A stretch of DNA of 64,000 bases from SFHK01 sp964554795 (GCA_964554795.1 CAZKQB010000005.1:1-64000); one strand, 5' to 3'; positions 26,200 to 34,778 are shown, numbered from the stretch's first letter. Program-made: numbers and translations. Notes: generated from the letters alone by a model not told the origin.

Positions 26200-26228
26200 G
26201 TGACTTTTCTTATTGTAATACATAAAAT
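26200..26228 (+). promoter_or_regulatory. Possible promoter next to the tandem palindromes
   Basis: GTGACT (26200-26205), 17-nt spacer, TAAAAT (26223-26228). It starts one base after the second palindrome and is positioned to drive the frames that begin at 26279 and 26447. Confidence 0.4.
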
Positions 26229-26278
26229 ACAAGTATGACTGGCGATGATAAGGCCGGTAAAAAGAAGAAGGTCATCCC

Positions 26279-26383
26279 ATGAAGAGACTACTGGCAATCT
26301 TGCTGGCAACGACCCTGCTTGTGATGGCCGTGCCCGCTCTTGCGGAGGGCAACACGACGGATTGCCGGCGATTCTGGCGCTGA
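26279..26383 (+). pseudogene. Signal-peptide-only frame, probable decayed secreted gene
   Basis: A 34-residue frame that is little more than a textbook signal peptide (MKRLLAILLATTLLVMAVPA, then LA-EGN), with a GAAGAAGG ribosome site. The frame ends 11 residues after the cleavage site. It is probably the 5' remnant of a secreted-protein gene of the type found just downstream; a genuine short secreted peptide cannot be excluded. Confidence 0.55.
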
Positions 26384-26446
26384 TTCCTTTGAAGGCTTGT
26401 AATCAAAGCCTGCCAACCCGCGCAAGAAGAAAGGAAGGGAGGTTCA

Positions 26447-26739
26447 ATGCTGGCATACATAGGCTGGATTGTGGCGGCGTTCCTTGGCGGTTTTCTGCTT
26501 TCGCTCTTTCTCTGGCAACGAAAGCCCCCCATTCCCTGCGGGACAATTTCGCAAGGGTGGAGTTTTTCAAGGGGCGGAGTTATCGAGAGATTTTAGCCAT
26601 TGCCGGAACAAAGCCTGACAGCATCATCCAGCAGACGGACGGGCGTATCATCAAGATGTGGAAGGAAGCCGGGTATTCCATCGCGCTTGAATTTGACGCG
26701 CAGGACGTCTGCCTTGGGGTGATGGACGAGCAATACTGA
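26447..26739 (+). pseudogene. Small membrane protein gene interrupted at a C6 tract
   Basis: ATG 26447 follows AAGGAAGGGAGG and encodes a membrane helix (YIGWIVAAFLGGFLLSLFLW) and QRKPP, then reads into a short nonsense tail and stops at 26596. The adjacent frame encodes a well-formed domain: HSLRDNFARVEFFKGRSYRE, then ILAIAGTKPDSI and a C-terminus at 26739. Adding one C to the C6 run at 26525-26530 joins them into one 97-residue protein (QRKPPHSLRDN). This is therefore a one-base deletion, a phase-variable tract, a -1 frameshifting site or an assembly error. The domain resembles small membrane-linked proteins of Bacillota mobile regions; its function is unknown. Confidence 0.7.
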
Positions 26740-26852
26740 CAGGCGAAAAGCACGGAAGTTATGCCGAGGTGGCGCGCATCACGGGGCGGAGCGCCTCCAC
26801 CATCGGGAAATACATCCGTATGGCTGGAATGACAAAAGCCCATGTTCCCTAA
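26736..26852 (+). pseudogene. Fragment of a helix-turn-helix protein
   Basis: An open frame encoding HGSYAEVARITGRSASTIGK, then YIRMAGMTKAHVP and a stop. This is a clear HTH of the kind found at the end of recombinases or mobile-element regulators. It has no start codon or ribosome site of its own. It overlaps the end of the interrupted gene and is probably a deletion remnant. Confidence 0.4.
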
Positions 26853-26884
26853 CCAGTGGACAATAAAAAAGGAGATGTAAACCT

Positions 26885-27109
26885 ATGAAGAAGCTCATTT
26901 CTGTTTTGGCCTGTCTGTTCCTCGTACTGACCCTCTTGACTGCCTGTAGCAGTAGTAGCAGCTCGTCCAGACGGTCGACGAGCTATGACTATGACAAGGG
27001 CTACGGCTATACTGCGCCTAAGAAGGGCGAATCTTTGAACGATTATATCAAGCGGCAGGATCCTGACCTGTATCAGAGCATGCAGGATCGATGGGACAGC
27101 CTGCGGTAA
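26885..27109 (+). CDS. Small lipoprotein
   Basis: A 74-residue protein with a lipoprotein signal (LTLLTAC lipobox; Cys at about residue 21) followed by a Ser run, a Tyr/Gly-rich stretch and a short charged C-terminus (LNDYIKRQDPDLYQSMQDRW). ATG 26885 follows AAAAGGAGA. It would be lipid-anchored on the outer face of the membrane. I recognise no family. Confidence 0.8.
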   Translation: MKKLISVLACLFLVLTLLTACSSSSSSSRRSTSYDYDKGYGYTAPKKGESLNDYIKRQDPDLYQSMQDRWDSLR

Positions 27110-27222
27110 ACAAGACGGAAGGGCGGCCTCGAAAGGATACGGCACGTCGGCTTTTCGGTCGCCCGTACATATGTCCGTTTTAGGCGGATACAACCTCTAT
27201 TTATCAGGAAGGAAGAGACTTG

Positions 27223-28389
27223 ATGATGAAGAAAACAGCTGTTCGGTTCTTAATCCTTGCCATGGTTCTGACTACGGTTCTGGCTGCACCGGCCTCTGCC
27301 AGTGATTATTTTATTGCCCGCCCTGCCTGCGGTAAAAATGGCTGCGTCACGCATTACCTGTGGGTCCGTCCCAATTACAATGTTGATCACGGATGGGGCT
27401 ATCGCCATGCGGTTTCAGAGTACTGCACAGACAGCACCGGCGATCAGATCACCGGCACATACGACACCTATAACGCCTATTGCTCCTATGGCGATTGGGT
27501 AAACGATGACAATGCGACCTGTACAAGCAACGCCACGCGCCATAAGACGTGTCATGGATGCGGATATGTGATGAGTGAAACCATTTGGAACACAAAGCTG
27601 CCGCACACGGAGGCTACCGATGAAGCGGTTGATTCCACCTGCACGGAGACGGGGCTCACCGAGGGCAAGCACTGCTCCGAGTGTAGCAACGTGCTGGTGA
27701 AACAGGATGTCATTCCTGCCACTGGTCATACTGAGGCCACCGACGAAGCGGTTGCTCCTACCTGTACTGAACCGGGTCTGACCGATGGAAAGCACTGCTC
27801 CACGTGCGGCGCCGTACTGGAATCGCAGCAAACGATCCATGCAACCGGACACAGCTATCGGATGTGGATGCCTGCTGGAGAGCATGCACACAAGGCCTCC
27901 TGCGCCAATAAAGGCTGCACGCATATAGGAGAAACGTCCTGCACGCTGTATGAGCTGACGGCAAACGAAGAAAAGCTCTTCGTCTGTCCGGTGTGCGGCG
28001 AATGGAGCATGGGCGTGTTCGAGGCGATTGAAGGGACAAGCTGTGAAGCCGTGGAGAAGAATGCCATCCTACGCGGCGAACGGATTGTACGTGCGTTGGC
28101 CGTACCCTTTGGTGAAAAGATCGTTTCGCTTGAGGGCCTCAGTGAAAGCGTTGCTCCGCTCTATGCCTTCACCGTTGCTTATGAATACGCCGGGTGCGTG
28201 GAGAAGTTTGGCGGCGCCGTCAGCTTCTCTGTGCCGCTGGAGCTGGAAGAGCCCTTTACTCTGGTTCGTCTGAACGCCGCGGAGGATGCAGAGGAGCTAT
28301 GGAGCGAGATTCCCTATGAATGGAAGGACGGTATTCTGTTCTTCGAAACGGATTGCGCCGGGCTGTATCTGATCATTCCTGCTAACTGA
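27223..28389 (+). CDS. Secreted protein with Cys-rich TCTExGLTxGKHCS repeats
   Basis: A 388-residue exported protein. It has a signal peptide of about 27 residues ending ASAS, an aromatic/Cys-rich domain (about 30-120), and two tandem 42-residue repeats of the form HTEATDEAV, TCTE, GL, GKHCSxC, VL, ATGH. A Cys/His region and a beta-rich C-terminal domain of about 120 residues follow. This repeat is common in surface proteins of gut Clostridia; the paired CxxC suggests metal binding or disulfides. Its role is unknown. The start is ATG 27223 or 27226 behind AGGAAGGAAGAG; the TTG at 27220 is less likely. Confidence 0.82.
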   Translation: MMKKTAVRFLILAMVLTTVLAAPASASDYFIARPACGKNGCVTHYLWVRPNYNVDHGWGYRHAVSEYCTDSTGDQITGTYDTYNAYCSYGDWVNDDNATCTSNATRHKTCHGCGYVMSETIWNTKLPHTEATDEAVDSTCTETGLTEGKHCSECSNVLVKQDVIPATGHTEATDEAVAPTCTEPGLTDGKHCSTCGAVLESQQTIHATGHSYRMWMPAGEHAHKASCANKGCTHIGETSCTLYELTANEEKLFVCPVCGEWSMGVFEAIEGTSCEAVEKNAILRGERIVRALAVPFGEKIVSLEGLSESVAPLYAFTVAYEYAGCVEKFGGAVSFSVPLELEEPFTLVRLNAAEDAEELWSEIPYEWKDGILFFETDCAGLYLIIPAN

Positions 28390-28470
28390 CTTTGACAGGC
28401 TGAACGTTGCATATACAACGAAATACGCCGGCGGACTGCGGTATAATGCAAAGAAAGAGGAGGAAATGCA

Positions 28471-28665
28471 ATGGAAAATTACATGATTTGCAACTGCAAG
28501 CAGGTTTCGTATTTCGATGTGGAGGATGCATTGCACAGGGCGGAACCGACTGAGAATTTAGAGGAGCTGTTCCGCGAGGTGCAGGAGATTACAAGCTGCA
28601 CGACAGGCTGCGGCGGCTGTCACCAGAAAATTTTGAACGCCATTTCCGAGATCATTCACAGATAA
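28471..28665 (+). CDS. BFD-like [2Fe-2S]-binding protein
   Basis: A 64-residue protein resembling bacterioferritin-associated ferredoxin and related domains. It has MICNCKQVSYFDVEDA at the N-terminus (CxC) and CTTGCGGCHQKI near the C-terminus (CxxC), giving the usual four-Cys set. It probably carries a [2Fe-2S] cluster in electron transfer or iron/redox sensing. ATG 28471 follows AGAGGAGGA. TATAAT at 28442-28447 marks its promoter. An inverted repeat CGTTG-CATATA-CAACG (28405-28420), just upstream in the -35 region, may be an operator. A terminator follows. Confidence 0.85.
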   Translation: MENYMICNCKQVSYFDVEDALHRAEPTENLEELFREVQEITSCTTGCGGCHQKILNAISEIIHR

Positions 28666-28686
28666 CGCGCGGAAACGATCGATTTT

Positions 28687-28735
28687 GTCCGTCCTTCGAA
28701 GCGGCATGACTTTGAAGGACGGACTTGCTGTTTTT
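28687..28735 (+). terminator. Rho-independent terminator
   Basis: A perfect 11-bp stem, GTCCGTCCTTC with GAAGGACGGAC (28687-28697 and 28714-28724), then TTGCTG and five T residues. Confidence 0.88.
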
Positions 28736-28753
28736 ACGTAGCCGTGCGATAAT
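28725..28753 (+). promoter_or_regulatory. Possible promoter of the threonine aldolase gene
   Basis: TTGCTG (28725-28730), 17-nt spacer, GATAAT (28748-28753). It overlaps the T run of the preceding terminator. Confidence 0.4.
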
Positions 28754-28795
28754 TTCGAAGGATTGAAGCAAACCGACGAACGGGGGAACAGAAGC

Positions 28796-29827
28796 ATGGT
28801 TTCATTTGAAAGCGATTATATTGCAGGCGCGCATCCGCAGGTTTTGAAAAGGCTGATGGAAACGAATCTGGAGTGCTTGTCTGGCTATGGCGCGGATCGG
28901 TATTGCGAGAGCGCGAGAGAAAAAATTCGCGAAGTGATCGGCATGCCGGATGCGGAGGTGGAATTTCTCGTCGGCGGAACCCAGACAAACGCGGTGATCA
29001 TTTCTACCATGCTGGCCGACTGCGAGGGCGTGATTGCAGCGCAAACCGGGCATGTGAGCACGCACGAGGCGGGCGCGATCGAGTACACGGGGCATGAGGT
29101 GCTGGAGCTTGCGCAGAAGGACGGGAAAATCGTGCCGGAAACACTGGAACGCTTTTTAGTGGACTTCGCGGCCAATGAAACGCGTGAGCATATGACGCCT
29201 CCGGGCATGGTATACATTTCGCATCCTACGGAATACGGCACGCTGTATTCCAGAAGCGAGCTGGAAGCAATTTCGGAAATCTGCCGCCGGTGGGGGTTGT
29301 CGCTATATCTGGACGGCGCGCGGCTGGGCTATGGTGTGATGAGCCGCGGAACGGATGTGACGATTTCGGAGCTTGCGCGGCTGTGCGATGTGTTTTATAT
29401 CGGCGGCACAAAGGTCGGCGCACTGTGCGGCGAGGCCGTTGTATTCACGCGGGGCAACAAGCCGAAAAATTTTCTGACGTCCGTCAAGCGCCGCGGCGCG
29501 CTACTTGCCAAGGGGCGGCTTCTGGGCGTTCAGTTTGACGCGTTGTTTACGGACGGACTGTATTTTGAGATCAGCCGACACGCAATTGACATGGCCGAGC
29601 GGATGAAGCAGATTTTCGTTGCCCACGGGCTCGAGTTTGCCATTGAATCGTCGACCAACCAGCAGTTTGTGGTGCTCGAAAACGGCCGCATGGAGAAGCT
29701 GCGCGAAAGGGTTGAGTTCAGCTTCTGGGAGAAGAAGGATGATGCGCATACCGTTGTGCGCTTTGCCACAAGCTGGTCGACGACGGAGGCCGACCTGCTC
29801 GCGCTGGATGCGGCGCTGAACGACTGA
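28796..29827 (+). CDS. ltaE: Low-specificity L-threonine aldolase
   Basis: A 343-residue PLP-dependent enzyme (fold type I) that cleaves threonine or allo-threonine to glycine and acetaldehyde. Supporting segments are SDYIAGAHPQVL (family N-terminus), EFLVGGTQTNAV, HVSTHEAGAIEYTGHEV (cofactor stacking), LDGARLGYG (Asp to the pyridine nitrogen) and YIGGTKVGALCGE with the Schiff-base Lys. The enzyme is cytoplasmic, and its length is usual. The start is ATG 28796 behind GGGGGAA. The YgjV gene follows 19 bp downstream in the same unit. Confidence 0.95.
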   Translation: MVSFESDYIAGAHPQVLKRLMETNLECLSGYGADRYCESAREKIREVIGMPDAEVEFLVGGTQTNAVIISTMLADCEGVIAAQTGHVSTHEAGAIEYTGHEVLELAQKDGKIVPETLERFLVDFAANETREHMTPPGMVYISHPTEYGTLYSRSELEAISEICRRWGLSLYLDGARLGYGVMSRGTDVTISELARLCDVFYIGGTKVGALCGEAVVFTRGNKPKNFLTSVKRRGALLAKGRLLGVQFDALFTDGLYFEISRHAIDMAERMKQIFVAHGLEFAIESSTNQQFVVLENGRMEKLRERVEFSFWEKKDDAHTVVRFATSWSTTEADLLALDAALND

Positions 29828-29846
29828 GCTGAAGGGAACGGGAGAT

Positions 29847-30374
29847 ATGACGCATGGATACATACTGATTCAGCTGGTCGGATTCTGCGGAACGCTGCTG
29901 TTTTTCTTCTCGTATCAGTGCAAAAGCAACCGAGGGCTGTTTCGGGTGCAGCTTGCGTCCTATGTGTTTTATACGGCGCACCTGCTTTTGCTGGGCGCGG
30001 TGACGGGCGGAATCAGCTATGTCATGAATACGTTCCGCTCATTCTGTTTGGGGTCAAAATGGAAATTCGGCAGAAGCAAAACCATGTGCGCGCTCATCTG
30101 CATGGCGCAGCTGCTGGTGCTTGCGCTTACATGGGACGGATGGATTTCGATTCTGCCCGTCGCGGCCAATATTGCCACGACCGTTGCCGGCTATACCCAC
30201 AATCCGCGTAAGCTTCGCGTTGCGGGGATGTTTATCAATTCACCATTGTGGATCCTCTACGATGTCGCAACCGGCTCGCTGGCAGGGATCATCGATGAAC
30301 TGGTCACGGAAATCTCTATGCTCGTGTCCATCCTCCGCTTCGGCTGGAAGGCGCTGGACAGGGTGGAGAAATGA
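29847..30374 (+). CDS. YgjV-family inner-membrane protein
   Basis: A 175-residue protein with about five or six membrane helices and the family pattern: GFCGTLLFFFSYQCKSNRGL at the start, NTFRSFCLG in the middle and INSPLWILYDVATGSLAGII near the end. The function of the family is not established. ATG 29847 lies 19 bp after ltaE behind GGGAACGGGAGAT, which suggests cotranscription. A terminator follows. Confidence 0.88.
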   Translation: MTHGYILIQLVGFCGTLLFFFSYQCKSNRGLFRVQLASYVFYTAHLLLLGAVTGGISYVMNTFRSFCLGSKWKFGRSKTMCALICMAQLLVLALTWDGWISILPVAANIATTVAGYTHNPRKLRVAGMFINSPLWILYDVATGSLAGIIDELVTEISMLVSILRFGWKALDRVEK

Positions 30375-30395
30375 ACGGCTGATGAAAAATGAAAG

Positions 30396-30426
30396 AGCGA
30401 GGGAAATTGCATTTCCTTCGCTTTTT
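30396..30426 (+). terminator. Rho-independent terminator
   Basis: AGCGAGGGAAAT (30396-30407) pairs with ATTTCCTTCGCT (30411-30422) around a TGC loop with one G-U pair, and runs into T residues. Confidence 0.85.
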
Positions 30427-31020
30427 GCTTCAATCTGAGAAGGTGAGGAATGGATGGTAGTTACCATACAAATAAGAAGGAAGTTAGAATGAGCTACGGG
30501 AAGAGGATAAAATGATTCGAATAAAAAGTCAGTGGTACGAATGTGAGACTTACGGGGTCAATGTGCGCATGTCAAGGGTAGGCGACGCGCGGGAAACGGC
30601 GAGCCGACAACGATAGGGGGAGATTTGCAGAGCTTTTTTTCTTCGAATACAAGAGCGTCTGTTGACGCGGATGGGCATTTTGTGTTATCCTATCTATGGA
30701 CTTGGCATGTCGGCGCTTACTATTTTACCACAGTGGCTCGCATTTTGTCTCCTGCATCAATTATCGTCCGGTGGCAACTCGACTGCGAAGAGGGGCAAAG
30801 CGGAGGATGGATTACTGAGCTGTTTTAAAAATGGAATGACTACGAACGATGTACGGCATATGCGTTGAAGATGGATGCTGATTATAAAAACAAAAACTCA
30901 AAAAACAAAATATTTACGCAGAAAAATGTTACAAACCCAAGTGTTGCGACATAATACAGTGTATGAACTCGACGAAATCATACAGGGATCAACCGATAAA
31001 GGAATGAAGGAGGAGAACAA
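30427..31020. other. Intergenic stretch with possible short peptides and promoters
   Basis: Two tiny frames are coupled by an ATGA overlap: 30450-30515 (21 codons, behind AAGGTGAGG) and 30512-30616 (34 codons). Neither resembles a known family. A palindrome, ATGGTA-GT-TACCAT, lies at 30454-30467. Candidate promoters are TTGACG at 30662 with a weak -10, and TTACAA (30929-30934), 17 nt, TAATAC (30952-30957), which could drive the gene at 31021. The stretch 30880-30960 is notably A-rich. Confidence 0.4.
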
Positions 31021-31443
31021 ATGAGAATGACGTGGTTTGAAGACGTCGGGATGCTTGGAGGAGCGCAGACGAGCTGGACGACCACGGCAATACAGAACGG
31101 CGGCAGGTCGCATCTGTATCAGAGGTCGTTTGCGAATGAAGCAAGGGTAAGCATAACGCAGGAGAAGAGCAAAACGGTTGTTTCGACGAGCATCGGAGAT
31201 ACGAGCCCAGCATGGATTATCGGCTTTACAAGTCTTGTAATTCAGGAGATGAAGCAGGGAGAATGGTCAACGATTCAGGTGATCAAGGATCAGTTTACCT
31301 ATCACAGGACCTGCCATTTCTATCGGATAACGCTGCCGAAGAGAGAGTTTGGAGAATATCGCGCCTTCGCAGATTTCTTCAAGGTTGGAAGCGCAGGGGT
31401 TCACAAGGAGCGGGTAGGGAGTTGGGAGAAGCGCCTATTCTGA
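31021..31443 (+). CDS. Hypothetical protein
   Basis: A 140-residue protein behind a strong ribosome site (GAAGGAGGAG). There is no signal peptide or clear membrane helix. The central segment SPAWIIGFTSLVIQEMKQGE is hydrophobic and could be buried. The last 40 residues are basic and low in complexity, and another frame stays open past the stop, so a recent frameshift near the 3' end is possible. I recognise no family. Confidence 0.5.
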   Translation: MRMTWFEDVGMLGGAQTSWTTTAIQNGGRSHLYQRSFANEARVSITQEKSKTVVSTSIGDTSPAWIIGFTSLVIQEMKQGEWSTIQVIKDQFTYHRTCHFYRITLPKREFGEYRAFADFFKVGSAGVHKERVGSWEKRLF

Positions 31444-31586
31444 AGCGCGGGATTTCAAGAGAACAGGCGTACAGGGCTTCTGGGGCCGGAGAAGTGAGGC
31501 AAGGAAGCCGAGCGTCTTTCATGAACGAGGAGTGTATTGAAATGCAGCGGATTCGTCTGCTGCGATCATCTGAATAGAGTTCCGAA

Positions 31587-31623
31587 GCCGCCGGGCAGGG
31601 AAGAGAGCTTCCCACCCGGCGGC
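31587..31623 (-). terminator. Strong hairpin ending the dextran-uptake operon
   Basis: GCCGCCGGG (31587-31595) pairs with CCCGGCGGC (31615-31623), and GGGAAG pairs with CTTCCC inside. It lies 29 bp past the last permease gene on the minus strand. The T-rich tract is weak. Confidence 0.65.
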
Positions 31624-31651
31624 AGTTGATTATGCGCGCGTCCGGCTACGG

Positions 31652-32497
31652 TCATCCCTTCACAGAGCCCTCCGCTAAGCCAGAGACGACGAAGTGCTTC
31701 TGGAACACGGCAAACAGCAAAAGCATGGGAATCTGCGCCAGAATCGACGCGGCAAAGATCCATTCCCAGCGGGTGGCGTGTGCGCCCTTCAGCGACTGGA
31801 TCATCACTGGTAGTGTAATCTGATCCTGTGCGCCGCCGAGCACGACCTTCGCGGAGAAGAATTCCTCCCACGTGCCCTGCAAACAGAAGATGGCCAGTGT
31901 GCCGATGCCGGGCAGCGCGATAGGAAGCATTATGCGGAAGAACGTCGTCATGTGCCCGCCGCCGTCCATTTTTACGGCCTCCTCCAGCTCCTTTGGCAGC
32001 GCCTCCATGGACGCTCGCAGGAAGAACGTATTCCCGCAGATGCCTGCACCGACATACAGCAGAATCAGGCCGGCCTTTGTGCCGATCAGCCCGTTCGGCG
32101 ACGCGCCGATGCCCTGTAAAACGAGGAATTGCGGGATGATGCCAAGAAATCCGGGCAGCATCAGCGCAAACAGGTATACGCGAAACAGCACCTCCCGACC
32201 GAAAAAGTCGATGCGAGCAAAGCCATAGGCGGACAAAGCCGAGATCATGACCGTGGTAGCGGTTGTCGCAAGTGTGATTACCACACTGTTGAACGCTGCC
32301 TGAGGTAATGCGGATTGTGACAGGACGTGCTCATAGGCTGCGAAGCTGATTTGTGTAGGCACCAGATGCGGGGGATTGGGCAGCACGTAGCTGAATTCCT
32401 CGAATGAATTGCACAGCATGAACCAGAACGGAAGAATAAAGATTGCCGCGCTGACGATCAGAATCGCCCAGAATGCGACCTTTCCCAGCTGCTTCAT
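31652..32497 (-). CDS. Carbohydrate ABC transporter permease (MalG-like, CUT1)
   Basis: A 281-residue permease with six predicted helices. The cytoplasmic EAA loop (PKELEEAVKMDGGGHMTTFF, then RIMLPIALPGI) contacts the ATPase. It forms the membrane channel with the MalF-like permease encoded 14 bp upstream. Together with the binding protein and GH66 enzyme of the same operon it probably imports isomaltooligosaccharides. No ATPase is encoded in the window; CUT1 systems of Bacillota commonly share one MsmK-type ATPase. Confidence 0.93.
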   Translation of the reverse strand: MKQLGKVAFWAILIVSAAIFILPFWFMLCNSFEEFSYVLPNPPHLVPTQISFAAYEHVLSQSALPQAAFNSVVITLATTATTVMISALSAYGFARIDFFGREVLFRVYLFALMLPGFLGIIPQFLVLQGIGASPNGLIGTKAGLILLYVGAGICGNTFFLRASMEALPKELEEAVKMDGGGHMTTFFRIMLPIALPGIGTLAIFCLQGTWEEFFSAKVVLGGAQDQITLPVMIQSLKGAHATRWEWIFAASILAQIPMLLLFAVFQKHFVVSGLAEGSVKG

Positions 32498-32511
32498 TCC
32501 ATCCGGCCTCC

Positions 32512-33450
32512 TTACGTGTGGAAGACCCGGTTGAGCACAACCGTTGTCAGCAGTACAAGTATCGCCGTAATCAGGCCGATGGCTGCGCCCTGTCCAAACT
32601 CAAACAGGTTGAACGATCGGTCGTACAGCAGATATTGAAGCACGCCAGTGGTACCGCGAGGGTTTCCGCTCGTGAGCATCATTACCTGAATGAATACGCC
32701 GAAGGAGCCGATGACCATGTTCACAAGCACGTAAAACGTGGTGCTCTTTAGAAGCGGCACGGTAATGTGCCAAAACTGCTGCGTCCGGCTTGCACCGTCC
32801 AGCATGCCGGCCTCGTACAGCTCTGCGGGAATACCCTTCAGCCCAGCGATATAAATCACCATGGCCCAACCGATGTTCTTCCAGATACCCAGCAGCCAGA
32901 TGACCAGATTTGCCGTCCACGTTCGATTGAGCCACGAAACGTATTCGGGCAGCAGACCGAGCACATCCTTCAGCAGATAGTTTACTAGTCCCGCGCCGCC
33001 GGCGTTGAACATATAGGCAAATACGTTTCCGACGATGACCCAGCTTGTGATGACCGGAAGATAGAAGCACGTTCGGAAGAAAAGCTGTGTGCGTCGGAGT
33101 GAATTGACCATCACTGCGAACACCATGCCAAACAGCAGGATGAACGGCGTCGTGACCAGCGCGTACAGAAAGTTGTTCCGCACGGCCAGAAGCAGCCGGT
33201 CGCCTGTTTCGGCAAACAGCGCAAAGTAGTTTTTGAGCCCTGCCCACACAATTGTCCTCTCTACGATGTGGTAATCGGAAAAGCTGATGCGGATGTTGAA
33301 GAGCATGGGATAAAACACGAACACACAGGCCAGAAGCAGACCTGGAAGCACAAATGGCGCGGCCGGCGCCAGATTCCGAACGCGCTTGCGGCGAAGAAGC
33401 CGTGCCTCGCGAAGCATGGCTGCCTGCGGATTGTAGGTACGTGGCGTCAT
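32512..33450 (-). CDS. Carbohydrate ABC transporter permease (MalF-like, CUT1)
   Basis: A 312-residue permease. It has a basic N-terminus, then six helices beginning with APFVLPGLLLACVFVFYPML and an EAA loop (IPAELYEAGMLDGASRTQQF, then WHITVPLL). It pairs with the MalG-like permease. It lies downstream of the binding-protein gene, separated by a stable hairpin that should lower expression of the permeases relative to the binding protein. Confidence 0.93.
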   Translation of the reverse strand: MTPRTYNPQAAMLREARLLRRKRVRNLAPAAPFVLPGLLLACVFVFYPMLFNIRISFSDYHIVERTIVWAGLKNYFALFAETGDRLLLAVRNNFLYALVTTPFILLFGMVFAVMVNSLRRTQLFFRTCFYLPVITSWVIVGNVFAYMFNAGGAGLVNYLLKDVLGLLPEYVSWLNRTWTANLVIWLLGIWKNIGWAMVIYIAGLKGIPAELYEAGMLDGASRTQQFWHITVPLLKSTTFYVLVNMVIGSFGVFIQVMMLTSGNPRGTTGVLQYLLYDRSFNLFEFGQGAAIGLITAILVLLTTVVLNRVFHT

Positions 33451-33504
33451 GCCAATTCCCCCGATTCATGAAGAGAAGCGCCGCGCGCTTTTCTTTGCGC
33501 GGCC

Positions 33505-33530
33505 GGGGAGCCGGCTTTTTCCGGCTCCCC
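33505..33530 (-). promoter_or_regulatory. Intra-operon hairpin between binding-protein and permease genes
   Basis: GGGGAGCCGG (33505-33514) pairs with CCGGCTCCCC (33521-33530) around a six-base loop. No T run follows on the minus strand. Hairpins here in CUT1 operons stabilise the upstream mRNA, giving an excess of binding protein. Confidence 0.7.
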
Positions 33531-33543
33531 GAGGATGAAAGAC

Positions 33544-34746
33544 TTATTTCGCCAGCTCGTCGTCGATCATGGCGGCGTACTTTGTCAGCGTTGCCTGAAC
33601 ATCTGCATCCTCGATGAAGATTTCAGTCATGGCGTCCGTCCACAGCTGCTCCACAGAAGAAGCCTGCGGGGTAGGAATGCGGCTGCGCGCGCTTTCCAGC
33701 TGCTTCATGTACACGCTCCACTTCGGGTCAGCCTGTACTGCGTCGCTGTTTACACAGGATTTCAGCGTAGGAATTACACCAACCTTGAGAAGCTCAAGCT
33801 GTACATCCTCGCTGAGCATGAACTGCACGAAGCGGAATGCAGCGTCCTTCTTTTCGCTGCCAGAGAAGATCACGATGTTCTCGCCGCCGACCACGGATGC
33901 GCTCTCGCCGTTCCATGTAGGAATCAGCGCTGGGACGATGCCCTTTTCATCGCTGAAGGGCGCCCACGGCCCCTCGAAGAACATGGCGTATTCGCTGTTG
34001 ATGCCGTCCCATGCGTCGGGGGTACCGTCTACGTCGCGAATGGTAAACACGTGATCCGCATGTAGCTGAAGCATGGTATGGATAGCGTCCACGCTTTCCT
34101 CGCTGTCCAGATACCCGCTCGCCTTCGTGAAGCCCTCGTCGGTCAACGTGCCGCCGAACAGCCAAAAGTAGGGGTATAGATCCCAGTCACCCAAGCCGGA
34201 AACGTTCAGCTTGTACTGACCGTCGGCCTTATCCATACACGCTTCAACGAACTCCTCCATCGTGGCGGGCGCTTCTTCGAGGCCTAGCTCCTTCAGTACA
34301 TTCAGGTTGATGACGGCTGCCTTGCAGTTGGTATTGAGCGGAAGGCCGTAGTAATGACCGTTCCACAGATTGGTGGACAGCGGGCCGTCCAGTACGGCGT
34401 TCTTCAGTGCATCGAAGCCCTCGATTTCATCCATGGCAACGATGCCGCCCAGCTTGGCGTACGCGCTGGTTTTGGTAATGTCTACGCGCGCCACGTCAGG
34501 AACCATGCCGGTGCCCAGCGCAGTTACGAGCATCTGATTGAAGTCTCCGCTTTGACGGACGGCTTCTACTCGGATGTCCGGGTTCGCAGCCTCGAACATG
34601 GGAATGATCACGTCGTCAATGACCGGCGTTTCGGTGTCGCCATAGGTATGCCAGAAGGTGATGGTGACCGGCTCCTCGGCGTTCGCTGCGGAGCATACGC
34701 CAAGCGTCAGAACGAATGCCAGAAGCAGAGTAAGCAACTTTTTCAT
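33544..34746 (-). CDS. Sugar ABC transporter substrate-binding protein (CUT1)
   Basis: A 400-residue extracellular solute-binding protein of family 1. The signal peptide is about 22 residues (cleavage after ANA); a Cys at about 18 lacks a proper lipobox. ITFWHTYGD at the start and GMVPDVARVD are family patterns, and YGLPLNTNCKAAVINLNVLK and MFFEGPWAPFS are typical of the sugar-binding cleft. It delivers oligosaccharides to the two permeases. It lies 32 bp downstream of the dextranase gene. Without a lipobox its membrane attachment is unclear. Confidence 0.93.
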   Translation of the reverse strand: MKKLLTLLLAFVLTLGVCSAANAEEPVTITFWHTYGDTETPVIDDVIIPMFEAANPDIRVEAVRQSGDFNQMLVTALGTGMVPDVARVDITKTSAYAKLGGIVAMDEIEGFDALKNAVLDGPLSTNLWNGHYYGLPLNTNCKAAVINLNVLKELGLEEAPATMEEFVEACMDKADGQYKLNVSGLGDWDLYPYFWLFGGTLTDEGFTKASGYLDSEESVDAIHTMLQLHADHVFTIRDVDGTPDAWDGINSEYAMFFEGPWAPFSDEKGIVPALIPTWNGESASVVGGENIVIFSGSEKKDAAFRFVQFMLSEDVQLELLKVGVIPTLKSCVNSDAVQADPKWSVYMKQLESARSRIPTPQASSVEQLWTDAMTEIFIEDADVQATLTKYAAMIDDELAK

Positions 34747-34778
34747 GGTAGTTCCCTCCTTCTATTTTTTCATGCGCT

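Noticed and set aside
31212..31577. 121-codon frame overlapping the hypothetical gene at 31021
   Set aside because: No ribosome site; at most it marks a 3' frameshift of the upstream gene.
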